Assembly (NCBI GenBank): GCA_965227315.1 | Contig: OZ245737.1 | Span: forward strand, 1,054,001-1,118,000 | Source of the DNA: JANQHS01 sp965227315 | Lineage (GTDB): Bacteria; Bacteroidota; Bacteroidia; Cytophagales; CCMP332 | Direction of reading: 5' to 3' | Length of the DNA stretch: 64,000 nucleotides | Part shown: positions 35,069-44,347 of the stretch, in pieces | How positions within the stretch are numbered: position 1 is the first letter of the stretch | Layout: each line of letters opens with the position of its first letter | The notes under the pieces: model-generated | What the model was told of the DNA's origin: nothing | Databases searched by the model: none | Seen by the model: only the letters and a program-made list of their open reading frames with translations | Program-made: the position numbers and the translations under genes

Positions 35069-37990
35069 AGCAGCCTGGCGGTATTGCCTGGCAAGCTGTT
35101 GCTGTCCTTGTTGCTCGTAAACCTGGGCCAAAACCTGGTAGCCCTGCTTAAATCGGGGTTCTACTTCAATAGATCTCTTGAGATATCCGATTCCCTGCTG
35201 CGAATTTCCCATGTTCAGACTTGCGATCCCCGCATAATAATATCCCTGGAACATCTCAGGATGATATTGGATCAGCCTCTGGTAGGCTTTTAGCGCCTGG
35301 CCGAGCTTCTTTTGTTGCGAGAATACATTGCCCATTTTTTGGAGTATGTCAAGGCTCCCCGGATGCAACTTCAGTCCTTCATTGTAGGAAATCAGAGCCT
35401 CCTCTGTTCTTCCCAAGGCAGAAAGCGCATCACCCCGGTAAGCATAAACCTGTTCGTTGGCTTTATCTACCTCCAGATATGCATCAAAATAGTTCAGGGC
35501 AGTAGCTGCGTCATTCTCTTTCAAGGCATCATAACCCCGATAATCATCATGACTCTTTTTCTTCATGATGGTGGTCAACACAACACCATCCTGTTCGATA
35601 TTGTGGATCGCCAGCCCTTTTTGCGGCCAGTTCTTATCCAACAAGGATTTATCTGTGAATCTTGAGATGAAAATGGCATAATCCCAATCTTTCTCGATCC
35701 GGCGTTCATATTTGGAATATCTGAAAACCGCTGGTATGCCAATAACCCTCTGGTACTGCTTTGACTCCTTCAGACAGTTGGTCAATATTGTGACCGTATC
35801 CTGTTGACCCTTCAGGCCTTCTTCCACCACTAGCCAATTGATCCCCTGTTTGAGAGAATTCATGTAGTAATCCGTTTCAAACTCCCCGTAGGCTTTTTCG
35901 ATACCGCCAAAGATCTCATTGAAGTACACATATTGATTTGGGTGCGAGGCTACCATCCACCTGAGAGGTAAAAACCAAAGAACCAAAAATGCCCCCAGGG
36001 CCACATATCGTACAGCTTTTGCTTTTGCCAGATTGTTGATCAGGTAAAACCAGGCTGTAGCTGCAAGTACCACAACCGGAGGCCAGACAAAGAGAAAATG
36101 TCGCCAGCCATCATAGATAACCGACTTTTGCTGTATCGCATAAGCAGGTGGAAATACAGCTGCGAAAAGCACCATGAAGATCGCCAGCCAACCATAATTC
36201 TTCAGGATCGGAAATAGCAGGGCAATGAACATCGCGGCCCCAATCAAAATCACTATAGGGTTGCTGATCCACATCCATTTGATGGCATAATACCAGGGAA
36301 GCTGGTCGGATTTGGGCTGAAGACCTTCAAACAACACCGATACGGTTATCGGGAAGTTGGTCATTTTTTCAAGAGCCTCAAAAGGGTTGTTCCATGGATC
36401 CTGTAAGGCATATGGCCAGAAAATGATACCCAAAATATACCCGGCCCCAGCAATCATGACCCCAAAACCAATCAACCTACGGAGATGCTTGCCGAGGTCC
36501 ATTTTTTTCTGGTAAACCAACTCCGCGACCTTCAGCAAGGAATAAAGTCCGGCATAAGCGATCAACAGAAGTCCACCGATTCTGATATTCAGGGTCAGAC
36601 CTATCCCAATGGCAAGAAGGATCATATCCCGGATCCTGGGGTTTGGCAATTCCTTGACAAAGCGGACCATGAAATAAAGGGAGAATATAATGCCCGCCGC
36701 AAAAGGGATATCCTTTGGGTTATTCATGGCATGCCCAAATATTCTCGGGGTAAAGACGATCAATGCGAGGGCAATCAGTGCTGCCTTCCAGGAGCCCGTC
36801 ACCTCTTTGGCCAGCAATCCGGTAAACACGAACAACAGAACCCCAAACAAAGAGTTGATCACATGCCGGACAGCATATTCATCCTCGATTCCCAGGGTCT
36901 TGTATACCGTGGCACAAAGCAGTTCAAATCCACCGGTATAGTAGATGATCGCATCATAGAACTGAAGCCTGTTCTGCGGATACAGAACGTCATCTTTTCC
37001 TTCGAAGAAATAGGCATAGATCTCCTTTCCGTATTCATTTTGAATCCACTCATCGCCCGATATACCATAATCCCTGCTCATCATGGGCATGGCAAAAAGG
37101 AGAACCACAATGAGCAGGTGGAAAGCCATTCTTGCCAGCGCCTCTCCCCTGACGTTCAGGCCCGGATTGAACCTTTCCATTAAATCCGTTTCTTCATTGC
37201 TTCCACCCTTTTTCATCAGGTCAAAAGGAAACTTATAAACCCAATAGAAGTAAACCCCGAGGGATATCCTCATCATTTGCCAGAACATCTTAAGAGAATC
37301 CTTCCCAACCGAGACCTTGCTTTCGTCCACGGCGGTCCAGTTCACAGGTAGTTCCTTGATATCTACTCCGATGAGATCGGCCTTTTTGAGTACTTCGACA
37401 TCATGAGCCCAGCCCTTTACCCTCATTTTCCTAAAAAGGAATCTGGCGATATCACCGGGGTAAAGTTTGAAACCGCATTGGGTATCCTTGATCTTCAGGC
37501 CCGAAAAAAACCTGGTAATTCCATTGAATATGATCCCTACATACTTGCGGTGGGCCTTCTCTTCAAGCTTCGATTTTTCATGGGGCCTGGAACCGATCCA
37601 TATTTCATCCTGTGAAAAGTGGCCCCCGTTCATTTTCTTCCAGTTTTCGATCTCTAAAGGAGAGGTGGCCATATCCGCATCAAGGGTGAGCACCCATTCA
37701 CCGGCTGAATCCTCAACGCCTTTTTGGATAGCGGCCCCTTTACCGCGATTCTTTTCGAGTTGGATGATCCTTGCCTTTCCCTGTGCCTCAAGGTCCTTGA
37801 AATAGCTATCATCCCTGATCATACCGACAGACCCATCGGAAGACCCATCATCAACGAGAATGACTTCATAGGTTGATCCAAACCCTTTTCCGAACTCCTT
37901 TAATCCGCCTATTAACAGATCGATCCGTTTTTCCTCATTGAAGAAGGGAATGACAAGGCTTAAGGTGGGATGGTTTTGATTCTCAGACAT
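35054..37990 (-). CDS. GT2 - membrane glycosyltransferase (GT39/GT83-like) - TPR fusion protein
   Basis: The start is set at 37990 (MSENQNHPTLSLVIPFFNEE). The 978-residue protein has three parts. Residues ~6-235 are a dolichol-phosphate-mannose synthase-like GT2 domain (VILVDDGSSDGS, DAD in LTLDADMATSP, QCGFKLY). Residues ~270-650 are an integral membrane domain with about ten segments and an acidic first loop (SGDEWIQNEYG), as in lipid-linked sugar transferases. Residues ~825-970 are TPR repeats (AYRGDALSALGRTEEALISY). The N-terminal part may make a polyprenyl-phosphate sugar that the membrane part uses. Its start overlaps the methyltransferase gene's end by eight bases. Confidence 0.85.
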   Translation of the reverse strand: MSENQNHPTLSLVIPFFNEEKRIDLLIGGLKEFGKGFGSTYEVILVDDGSSDGSVGMIRDDSYFKDLEAQGKARIIQLEKNRGKGAAIQKGVEDSAGEWVLTLDADMATSPLEIENWKKMNGGHFSQDEIWIGSRPHEKSKLEEKAHRKYVGIIFNGITRFFSGLKIKDTQCGFKLYPGDIARFLFRKMRVKGWAHDVEVLKKADLIGVDIKELPVNWTAVDESKVSVGKDSLKMFWQMMRISLGVYFYWVYKFPFDLMKKGGSNEETDLMERFNPGLNVRGEALARMAFHLLIVVLLFAMPMMSRDYGISGDEWIQNEYGKEIYAYFFEGKDDVLYPQNRLQFYDAIIYYTGGFELLCATVYKTLGIEDEYAVRHVINSLFGVLLFVFTGLLAKEVTGSWKAALIALALIVFTPRIFGHAMNNPKDIPFAAGIIFSLYFMVRFVKELPNPRIRDMILLAIGIGLTLNIRIGGLLLIAYAGLYSLLKVAELVYQKKMDLGKHLRRLIGFGVMIAGAGYILGIIFWPYALQDPWNNPFEALEKMTNFPITVSVLFEGLQPKSDQLPWYYAIKWMWISNPIVILIGAAMFIALLFPILKNYGWLAIFMVLFAAVFPPAYAIQQKSVIYDGWRHFLFVWPPVVVLAATAWFYLINNLAKAKAVRYVALGAFLVLWFLPLRWMVASHPNQYVYFNEIFGGIEKAYGEFETDYYMNSLKQGINWLVVEEGLKGQQDTVTILTNCLKESKQYQRVIGIPAVFRYSKYERRIEKDWDYAIFISRFTDKSLLDKNWPQKGLAIHNIEQDGVVLTTIMKKKSHDDYRGYDALKENDAATALNYFDAYLEVDKANEQVYAYRGDALSALGRTEEALISYNEGLKLHPGSLDILQKMGNVFSQQKKLGQALKAYQRLIQYHPEMFQGYYYAGIASLNMGNSQQGIGYLKRSIEVEPRFKQGYQVLAQVYEQQGQQQLARQYRQAASQLP

Positions 37991-38675
37991 TCTTGCCAAT
38001 ATAAACCCAATCGCCCCAAATTTTATCGCAGGTATAGTTGTCCATACCGATCAAATGGGTCAATTGCTCCTTTAATTCAAAAAAATTGATGTGTTGATCA
38101 AGAGTGTAATAAAAGTAGCGCTGCTTGGGAACCACGATGATCACCTGCTTTTTGGCCACTCTTTTGATTTCCTCAATGGCTTTCCTAGGATCGATGACAT
38201 GCTCGATGGTATGATGACAGGTCACAATATCAAAAGCATTGTCTTCAAAGGGCAAATGCTCCAGATGTCCCTCATGAAAAGGGCAATCTACATACCTGAG
38301 GTTATTTTTCAGATCGCAACCGGCTACGTCATATTTGTTCTTGTCAATACGGCTAAGCCAATAACCGTTTCCGCAACCAATATCCAATACCGTTTTTGCT
38401 TCCGGATCGAGATTTTTAAGCATGAATTTAATACTCGGCTCACTCAGGTCGGTAACGCGATCCCTTGCCATGGAAACCTGCTCCTTGTAAAGCTTGATAT
38501 AATCCTCTTCCGAATAGTCATAGATCTCAGATTTGAAATCCATGGCGGTCTTGATGCCTTTGCCTTTGAACCAGACAAAAAAGAAAGGGTACATAAACCA
38601 ACGGCTGTCACGGATGATTGGAGGCAGGCATTCATCCATGACAAAGCGTATGGCATTGGTGATGGTACGGTTCAT
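37983..38675 (-). CDS. SAM-dependent methyltransferase
   Basis: A 230-residue class I methyltransferase: motif I ILDIGCGNGYWLSRID-like (VLDIGCGNGYW), acidic loop and CDLKNN, and the HTIEHV motif following FDIVTC. A hydrophobic/aromatic N-terminus (SRWFMYPFFFVWFKG) could associate with the membrane. Its stop codon overlaps the start of the glycosyltransferase fusion, so the pair is co-translated and may act on the same glycan or lipid. Substrate unknown. Confidence 0.88.
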   Translation of the reverse strand: MNRTITNAIRFVMDECLPPIIRDSRWFMYPFFFVWFKGKGIKTAMDFKSEIYDYSEEDYIKLYKEQVSMARDRVTDLSEPSIKFMLKNLDPEAKTVLDIGCGNGYWLSRIDKNKYDVAGCDLKNNLRYVDCPFHEGHLEHLPFEDNAFDIVTCHHTIEHVIDPRKAIEEIKRVAKKQVIIVVPKQRYFYYTLDQHINFFELKEQLTHLIGMDNYTCDKIWGDWVYIGKNV

Positions 38676-38797
38676 GCAAATAAATTAAACCGCGAAAATA
38701 AGAAGAGGGAGGAGATAATTCAGAGCGTATCTGATCCCAATACGGATATGATATAAAGAAGAAAACATAATTGTAAGTTCACGTCTTATTTTAAGTG

Positions 38798-39322
38798 ATG
38801 ATCTCAATTATCTCAGGTACAAATAGAAACAATGCCACTTCACTTGAGGTCGCCGGGTATTATATGGGACTGCTCCAAGAACTTGGGCAGGACTGCCGGG
38901 TGATCGACCTGAATCAATTACCAAGAGATTTTGCCTTTTCCGCACTCTATGATGAGCACGGCAACAATCCGGAATTCAACAGATTTCAGGAAATGGTCGA
39001 TGAAAGCAGCAAGTTTGTTTTCATCGTACCTGAATACAATGGCTCATTCCCCGGGGTGCTGAAGACCTTTATCGATGGCCTGAAGATACCAGGGAGCTTT
39101 AAAGGAAAAAAAGCCGCAATTGTCGGTCTATCCTCCGGAACACAGGGAGCGGCATTGGCCATGAGCCATCTGGTTGACATTCTGAATTATCTCGGAGCGC
39201 ATGTACTGGCCAAAAGACCCAGACTATCAAAACTGGATGAGTCTTTTGATGGCAGGGAGTTCTCCGATGATTATTATTCCAGAATTCTAAAAGCCCAGGC
39301 AGAAGAATTGATCGATTTCTAA
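38798..39322 (+). CDS. NADPH-dependent FMN reductase
   Basis: I use the ATG at 38798 rather than the GTG one codon earlier. The 174-residue flavodoxin-like protein has the family start MISIISGTNRNN (FMN phosphate loop) and FIVPEYNGSFPGVLKTFIDG, plus GLSSGTQGAA near the end. It reduces FMN or quinone-like acceptors using NADPH. It faces the end of the division operon and shares a bidirectional terminator with ftsZ. Confidence 0.92.
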   Translation: MISIISGTNRNNATSLEVAGYYMGLLQELGQDCRVIDLNQLPRDFAFSALYDEHGNNPEFNRFQEMVDESSKFVFIVPEYNGSFPGVLKTFIDGLKIPGSFKGKKAAIVGLSSGTQGAALAMSHLVDILNYLGAHVLAKRPRLSKLDESFDGREFSDDYYSRILKAQAEELIDF

Positions 39323-39357
39323 AAAAAAAGACCGCCTTATCAAGGCGGCCCTTTTTG
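39321..39357. terminator. Bidirectional terminator between FMN reductase and ftsZ
   Basis: CCGCCTT (39332-39338), loop ATC, AAGGCGG (39342-39348) is perfect. Nine A lie before it and five T after it, so it can end transcription from both sides: the FMN reductase on plus and the whole division operon on minus. Confidence 0.85.
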
Positions 39358-39382
39358 CAGCACATTAAAGAATGAACTCTTC

Positions 39383-40885
39383 TTAGTCCACGTTATCGTG
39401 GAGGAATTTGTTATCCCCCAACAGTTCATCATCATCATTGAGCTTATAGCGGGACATCTCATTCTTGGAATGATCAGGAATTTGGAAAAACATTAACTGC
39501 TTTCGTTCATAGGCCGGTCTTTCCAGCCTGTCCTTGAATTCATCGGGATCAAGATTGTTCTCCATTCCCCTTTTTTCATTTTGAAAAGCCGAAGCCCTCT
39601 TCTCCGCATCCTCCCTGAGTCGATCCATAGAACTGGCAGGGTTAATGCCGCGATAATCACTTTCTTCCTGGGTTTGCTTTTCTTCCTCCGCCGGACGCAC
39701 CCTGGACCTAAAATCAAACATGGTTTTAGGCTTCTTGACCTCCGGGGTCTCAATCGGCTCTTCCTCCGCTACATCGTTTTCAAGATCAAAGACAACCTCT
39801 TTTGCATCTTCCTCCTCAACCATAGGTTCTTGAGCCTCGGGTTCTTCTTCCCTGATCACATCTCCGGTGTCCATATCGATCAGCGTGCGATCAGGTTTGC
39901 GAATGGAGTTGGAAACCTCTGAAAATCCTGTGGCGATCACAGTTACACAAAGCTGGTCACCAAGGGTCGGGTCGAGTCCCTGTCCAAAGATCAGGTCCGC
40001 ATCTTCCCCTGCTTCCTCCTGAATGTAATCGGTGATCTCGGAAAGCTCATCCATGCTGAGTTCGGCTTCTTCGCCAAACCTGATAGACAGAAGTATTCTC
40101 TTTGCCCCATGGATACTGGCGTTGTTCAACAATGGAGATGTCAATGCTTCTTCTGCAGCCCGTATGGCTCTGCCATCACCACTGGTCACGGAAGATCCCA
40201 TCACAGCAGCACCTGAGCGCATCATGACTGTTTTGACATCTTCAAAATCCACGTTCACCTCTGAGGTCACCGTTATGATCTCCGCGATGCTCTTGGCCGC
40301 ATTGGTGAGAACATTATCAGCCTGGGCAAAGGCCTGCCGGATGGATAGGTTTCCGTATATCTCTCTGAGGCGATCGTTCAAAATGACAAGCACGGTATCA
40401 CAGTACTTTTTCATTTCGGCGATACCTTCCTGGGCATTGTCGTTTTTCTTGTTACCCTCAAACAGGAAAGGAACGGTCACGATCCCCACTGTGAGAATGT
40501 CGAGATCCCGTGCTACCTCTGCAATCACAGGTGCAGCTCCGGTACCGGTTCCACCACCCATTCCAGCGGTGATAAACGCCATTTTTGTCCCCTGACTCAA
40601 AAGATCCCTGATCTCTTCCTTGCTCTCCATGGCGGCCTCCTTTCCTTTCTCGGGATTGGCTCCGGCACCCAGCCCTTCGGTCAGGTGTGCTCCCAACTGG
40701 ATCTTGGTCGGCACATGGCTGGCTTTTAGGGCCTGCAAATCAGTATTGCAGATCACAAATTCCACATCCTTGATCCCCTGGTCGAACATATGGGATACGG
40801 CATTGCTTCCTCCTCCCCCAACTCCGAGGACCTTAATGATCGAATTGGTCTGCTTTGGCAAATCGAATTTGAAACTCTTTGACAT
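39383..40885 (-). CDS. ftsZ: Cell division protein FtsZ
   Basis: A 500-residue tubulin homologue. The GTPase core (about residues 15-330) has GVGGGGSNAV, the tubulin signature GGGTGTG (residues 110-116) and the NTDLQAL loop. The remaining ~170 residues are a long acidic, charged linker with EEPEAQEPMVEEEDAKE. The tail (KFLHDNVD) follows the pattern of Bacteroidota FtsZ, where partners such as FtsA bind. It is the last gene of the dcw operon and is 10 bases after ftsA, the usual order. FtsZ polymerises into the division ring at mid-cell. Confidence 0.98.
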   Translation of the reverse strand: MSKSFKFDLPKQTNSIIKVLGVGGGGSNAVSHMFDQGIKDVEFVICNTDLQALKASHVPTKIQLGAHLTEGLGAGANPEKGKEAAMESKEEIRDLLSQGTKMAFITAGMGGGTGTGAAPVIAEVARDLDILTVGIVTVPFLFEGNKKNDNAQEGIAEMKKYCDTVLVILNDRLREIYGNLSIRQAFAQADNVLTNAAKSIAEIITVTSEVNVDFEDVKTVMMRSGAAVMGSSVTSGDGRAIRAAEEALTSPLLNNASIHGAKRILLSIRFGEEAELSMDELSEITDYIQEEAGEDADLIFGQGLDPTLGDQLCVTVIATGFSEVSNSIRKPDRTLIDMDTGDVIREEEPEAQEPMVEEEDAKEVVFDLENDVAEEEPIETPEVKKPKTMFDFRSRVRPAEEEKQTQEESDYRGINPASSMDRLREDAEKRASAFQNEKRGMENNLDPDEFKDRLERPAYERKQLMFFQIPDHSKNEMSRYKLNDDDELLGDNKFLHDNVD

Positions 40886-40895
40886 AACTTTTGAA

Positions 40896-42194
40896 TTAAT
40901 AGTTGGTCGTATCTTCCAGATCGTCCGTCAGGATCTTTCGGGTTTTTTCAAGGATCCTGTTGATAAATCCTGATTCTCTGGAGTTTCGACTTCCCTTACC
41001 GGAAAGCGATGCTTCTGAGAATCCTTCCTTTTCCCCTTCATTGAGGGTATGGTACCCGGCAAGGACTAATCCAACACCGGTCGCGTGCATCGGGCTTTTG
41101 ATACTTTCAATTTTGCTTTTTCCGAGGTGTTCATTGGGATAACCAATCCTGCAATCCATTCCTGTCATGTACTCGAATAGCTGACGAATGTTTTGCATTT
41201 GACTCCCACCACCCGTGATCACGATGCCTCCGTTCAGGGAATCGCCGTATCCCGAAGACAGGATCTCACGGTGAACAAGTTCGGTGATCTCTTCAAGCCT
41301 GGACTGAATGATGCCTGCAAGGTTCTTAATTGAGATCTCCTTTGGAGGCCTTTCTCTTAAGCCGGGTATGGCAACGATCTCATTATCCGCGGCTTCCTCT
41401 GCAAGAGCCCTTCCAAATTTGGTTTTCAACAATTCGGCCTGGTTTTGCATTACCCTGCAGCCTTGTTTGATATCCTGGGTAATGATATTCCCGCCGAAAG
41501 GAATCACCGCGGTATGGCGGATAATGTTCTCATGGAATATCGCGATATCGGTCGTACCACCTCCGATATCCACGAGAGCAATTCCGGCCTCCTTTTCCTG
41601 GCTTGAAAGCACAGAGAGCGAACTGGCTATGGGTTCGAGGATCAGGTTTTCAATCTCCAGACCTGCCTTCTGAACACATTTGTTGATGTTCTGAATAGCA
41701 TTGGTCTGTGCGGTGATCACATGGAAATCCCCTTCCAGGCAGGATCCGGTCCAACCGACAGGGTCAGTCGTGGGCTCACCATTATCGACCAGGTAGGTCT
41801 GGGGCATCACATGGATGATCTGGCTTCCGGGTTGTACCACGGTCCTGTACATATCATTTGTCAGCGCATTCACCTCCTCAGTGGAAATGGTGGAAGTGGG
41901 GTCCTGACGTATGATACTTCCATGATGAATACGACTCCTGATATGCTGCCCTGCGATCCCCACATTGACAACACCAATATCGATCTCGCTTTGCTCCTCG
42001 GCCTGGTCGATAGCTTTTCTGATAGAATCTACGGTACGGTCTATATTGGTGACCATACCCCTGATTACTCCCTCAGAAACTGCTTTTCCCAATCCGAGGA
42101 TTTCCAGTTTTCCAAATTCATTCAGGCGCCCTACGATGGCTGCGATCTTCGTGGTGCCTATGTCGAGTCCGACTACAATTTTATTTCTATCCAT
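40896..42194 (-). CDS. ftsA: Cell division protein FtsA
   Basis: A 432-residue actin-fold ATPase. The phosphate-1 loop VGLDIGTTKIAAI lies at residues 8-20, later LVDIGGGTTDIAIF is phosphate-2, and GGIVITGGGSQ the adenosine motif. Residues ~85-165 are the 1C domain. The basic C-terminal segment (FINRILEKTRKIL) is the membrane-binding helix that tethers FtsZ to the inner membrane. It lies between ftsQ and ftsZ in the operon. Confidence 0.96.
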   Translation of the reverse strand: MDRNKIVVGLDIGTTKIAAIVGRLNEFGKLEILGLGKAVSEGVIRGMVTNIDRTVDSIRKAIDQAEEQSEIDIGVVNVGIAGQHIRSRIHHGSIIRQDPTSTISTEEVNALTNDMYRTVVQPGSQIIHVMPQTYLVDNGEPTTDPVGWTGSCLEGDFHVITAQTNAIQNINKCVQKAGLEIENLILEPIASSLSVLSSQEKEAGIALVDIGGGTTDIAIFHENIIRHTAVIPFGGNIITQDIKQGCRVMQNQAELLKTKFGRALAEEAADNEIVAIPGLRERPPKEISIKNLAGIIQSRLEEITELVHREILSSGYGDSLNGGIVITGGGSQMQNIRQLFEYMTGMDCRIGYPNEHLGKSKIESIKSPMHATGVGLVLAGYHTLNEGEKEGFSEASLSGKGSRNSRESGFINRILEKTRKILTDDLEDTTNY

Positions 42195-42206
42195 GGTACG
42201 AAATGG

Positions 42207-42983
42207 TTAGTAGCAAATGATCTGATCTTTAAATTTTAGGTTTACTTCTGTATAATAATTCCACCCCTTTTGAGGCAAAATGCGGTCATAAAAGACCATG
42301 AGCTTCTTAAAGTTCTTTTCATGATCCTCCGGCCTTCCGAACAGGATCTTCTGCTTGGTAACCTGGGGAATCAGTATGAGGTCTCCATCTTCTTCAACTT
42401 CGATCTGCGAAACCTGCGCCTTCCAAAAAGGGTCATCATTGATGAAATGGATCATACCGAGAAGTTCATCACCATAACCCTCTATCCAGAAGGAATCGGC
42501 ATGCATAGGCTCCGTCCCTCTGCCCGTCAATAGAATTACCCTTGAACTATAATCTTCTGAAGTCGGAAGGACCACGCCTTCCTGGCTGACATATATCGAG
42601 TTACCATCTTCACGAATGACCCGAACAAGTGGTCTGCGGAGCCATACTTCAAGATTTACCACTCCCGTAAAGTTTCCAAATACCTCTGCCCGGCTGATAT
42701 AGGGGTTCTCTGCGAGATCGGCTTCAATTTCCTTGAAAGGCAATTCTCCCACGGCCTCGCCGACAAGAATTTGGTTCTTATAGGAGAGGATCTCAAGAAT
42801 ATCCTGCTCGACGACGAAGTGGTTTTCATGCAGGTTGTGGATCTGAATATTGAGCTCCTCCACCTCAGTCACAGAGGTTTCACGACTGACGAATCCACCC
42901 AGGATGATGATCAACAGGATTGAGACCAAGGGAAGCGCGGGTGAACCGGCCAATGCTTTGATATGGTCTAAAAGGTTTTTCAT
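42207..42983 (-). CDS. ftsQ: Cell division protein FtsQ (DivIB)
   Basis: A 258-residue bitopic protein: N-terminal transmembrane segment at about residues 18-34, then a POTRA domain (residues ~40-120, containing AENPYISRAEVFGNFTG) and a beta domain (to ~240). It is part of the periplasmic FtsQ-L-B scaffold. Its ATG overlaps murC's stop by four bases. Bacteroidota members are divergent, so the assignment rests on position and topology as well as on POTRA strands. Confidence 0.9.
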   Translation of the reverse strand: MKNLLDHIKALAGSPALPLVSILLIIILGGFVSRETSVTEVEELNIQIHNLHENHFVVEQDILEILSYKNQILVGEAVGELPFKEIEADLAENPYISRAEVFGNFTGVVNLEVWLRRPLVRVIREDGNSIYVSQEGVVLPTSEDYSSRVILLTGRGTEPMHADSFWIEGYGDELLGMIHFINDDPFWKAQVSQIEVEEDGDLILIPQVTKQKILFGRPEDHEKNFKKLMVFYDRILPQKGWNYYTEVNLKFKDQIICY

Positions 42984-44347
42984 CTTTTCTTTAAAATCTG
43001 ATGAATAGGCTCAACCAATCTGTCTATATCTCCGGCACCGAGAGTCAGTAAAACACCCTCCTTTTTATCTTTTAAAATTTCAAGAACCCGCTGCACCCCG
43101 ACAAGCTCAGCATTTCTATGATCCATCAATTCAAGGATCATGTTGCTATCAACTCCTTCGATCGGTTCTTCCCTCGCCGGATAGATATCAAGCAGGAATA
43201 CTTCATCCGCCAGGTTGAGACTGGCTGCAAATCCTTCAGCAAAGTCTCTTGTCCTGGTAAAAAGGTGAGGCTGGAATACCACAGAGACCCTTTTATCGGG
43301 GAATTGTTTCTTAGCTGCCGAAATGGTTTCTCTTAACTCCGTAGGGTGGTGAGCATAATCATCAATATAGATAAGCTCTCCTGAGTCATAGATCTTTTCG
43401 AATCGTCTTTTAACCCCAGGGTAATTGCTCAGTCCAACGGAGAGTTTTTCCGTCTCAATTCCACTCAAATGGCAGGCGGCCAGGCTCGCCACAGCATTTT
43501 CCACATTGTGTTTTCCGAAGACCGGAATATCAATCTCGATCTCTTCACCTGACGGAGTGGAGAACAAAAAGGAACTCTTACCAAACTCTGTGGAAGTCAT
43601 GGAATAGCGGTAATCACCATTGGTTCCGTAAGAAACCGCCCCATCAAAACCGGAGACAAAATCCTGATGCACAAGCAGTTTTCCTCCTGTTTTCAATTTG
43701 TTGGCAAACTCTTTAAACGAGTTGATCAGAGAATTTTGATCTCCATAAATATCAAGATGGTCGGCTTCCACCGAGGTGATCACGGCAACATTCGGTTGAA
43801 GCCTGAGAAATGAACGATCAAACTCATCGGCTTCAAGGACGATCATTTCCATGCCCTCATTCTGACCGTTCAGGTAATTGGAATCATATCCTTTCAGAAT
43901 TCCTCCTATAAAGGCCGAGAAGTTCGCCTCTGATTCCATAAGCAGGTGAGCGACCATAGATGTCACCGTGGTCTTACCATGTGTTCCCGCAATGCAGATG
44001 GAGTATTTGTCCAGACTGATACTCGCCAGCAATTCCGATCTTTTGATCGGCTCGAAACCTTTATCCCTCAGGAATCCAAGTTCCCGATGATCCGAAGGAA
44101 TGGCGGGGGTATAAACCACCAGAGATTCATTTACCGGAGCAGCTAGAATATATTCAGGGATCAGAACGGGATCATCGTCAAAATGGACATGGATACCTTC
44201 CCTTTCCAATTCATCGGTCAGTGAGGTACTCACCCGGTCATAACCGGCAACCCTGGTATCCGATGAGTTCAGGTAACGTGCCAGGGCGCTCATTCCTATG
44301 CCTCCTATCCCAATGAAATATGCGTTATGTGGCTTTCCCTTGCTCAT
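42980..44347 (-). CDS. murC: UDP-N-acetylmuramate--L-alanine ligase MurC
   Basis: A 455-residue cytosolic Mur ligase: N-terminal GIGGIGMSALARYLN (UDP-MurNAc binding), central ATP loop AGTHGKTTVTSM, DADEFDRSF-like EADEFDRSF and the C-terminal domain with DDYAHHPTELRETI and FQPHLFTRTRDF. It adds L-alanine to UDP-MurNAc, the first stem residue. It overlaps murG by four bases, and ftsQ overlaps its end. Confidence 0.97.
   Translation of the reverse strand: MSKGKPHNAYFIGIGGIGMSALARYLNSSDTRVAGYDRVSTSLTDELEREGIHVHFDDDPVLIPEYILAAPVNESLVVYTPAIPSDHRELGFLRDKGFEPIKRSELLASISLDKYSICIAGTHGKTTVTSMVAHLLMESEANFSAFIGGILKGYDSNYLNGQNEGMEMIVLEADEFDRSFLRLQPNVAVITSVEADHLDIYGDQNSLINSFKEFANKLKTGGKLLVHQDFVSGFDGAVSYGTNGDYRYSMTSTEFGKSSFLFSTPSGEEIEIDIPVFGKHNVENAVASLAACHLSGIETEKLSVGLSNYPGVKRRFEKIYDSGELIYIDDYAHHPTELRETISAAKKQFPDKRVSVVFQPHLFTRTRDFAEGFAASLNLADEVFLLDIYPAREEPIEGVDSNMILELMDHRNAELVGVQRVLEILKDKKEGVLLTLGAGDIDRLVEPIHQILKKR

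Noticed and set aside
36485..37183. Plus-strand frame of 232 codons opposite the glycosyltransferase fusion
   Set aside because: The minus-strand protein has well-defined motifs and membrane segments throughout. The plus-strand product has no pattern of a real protein.
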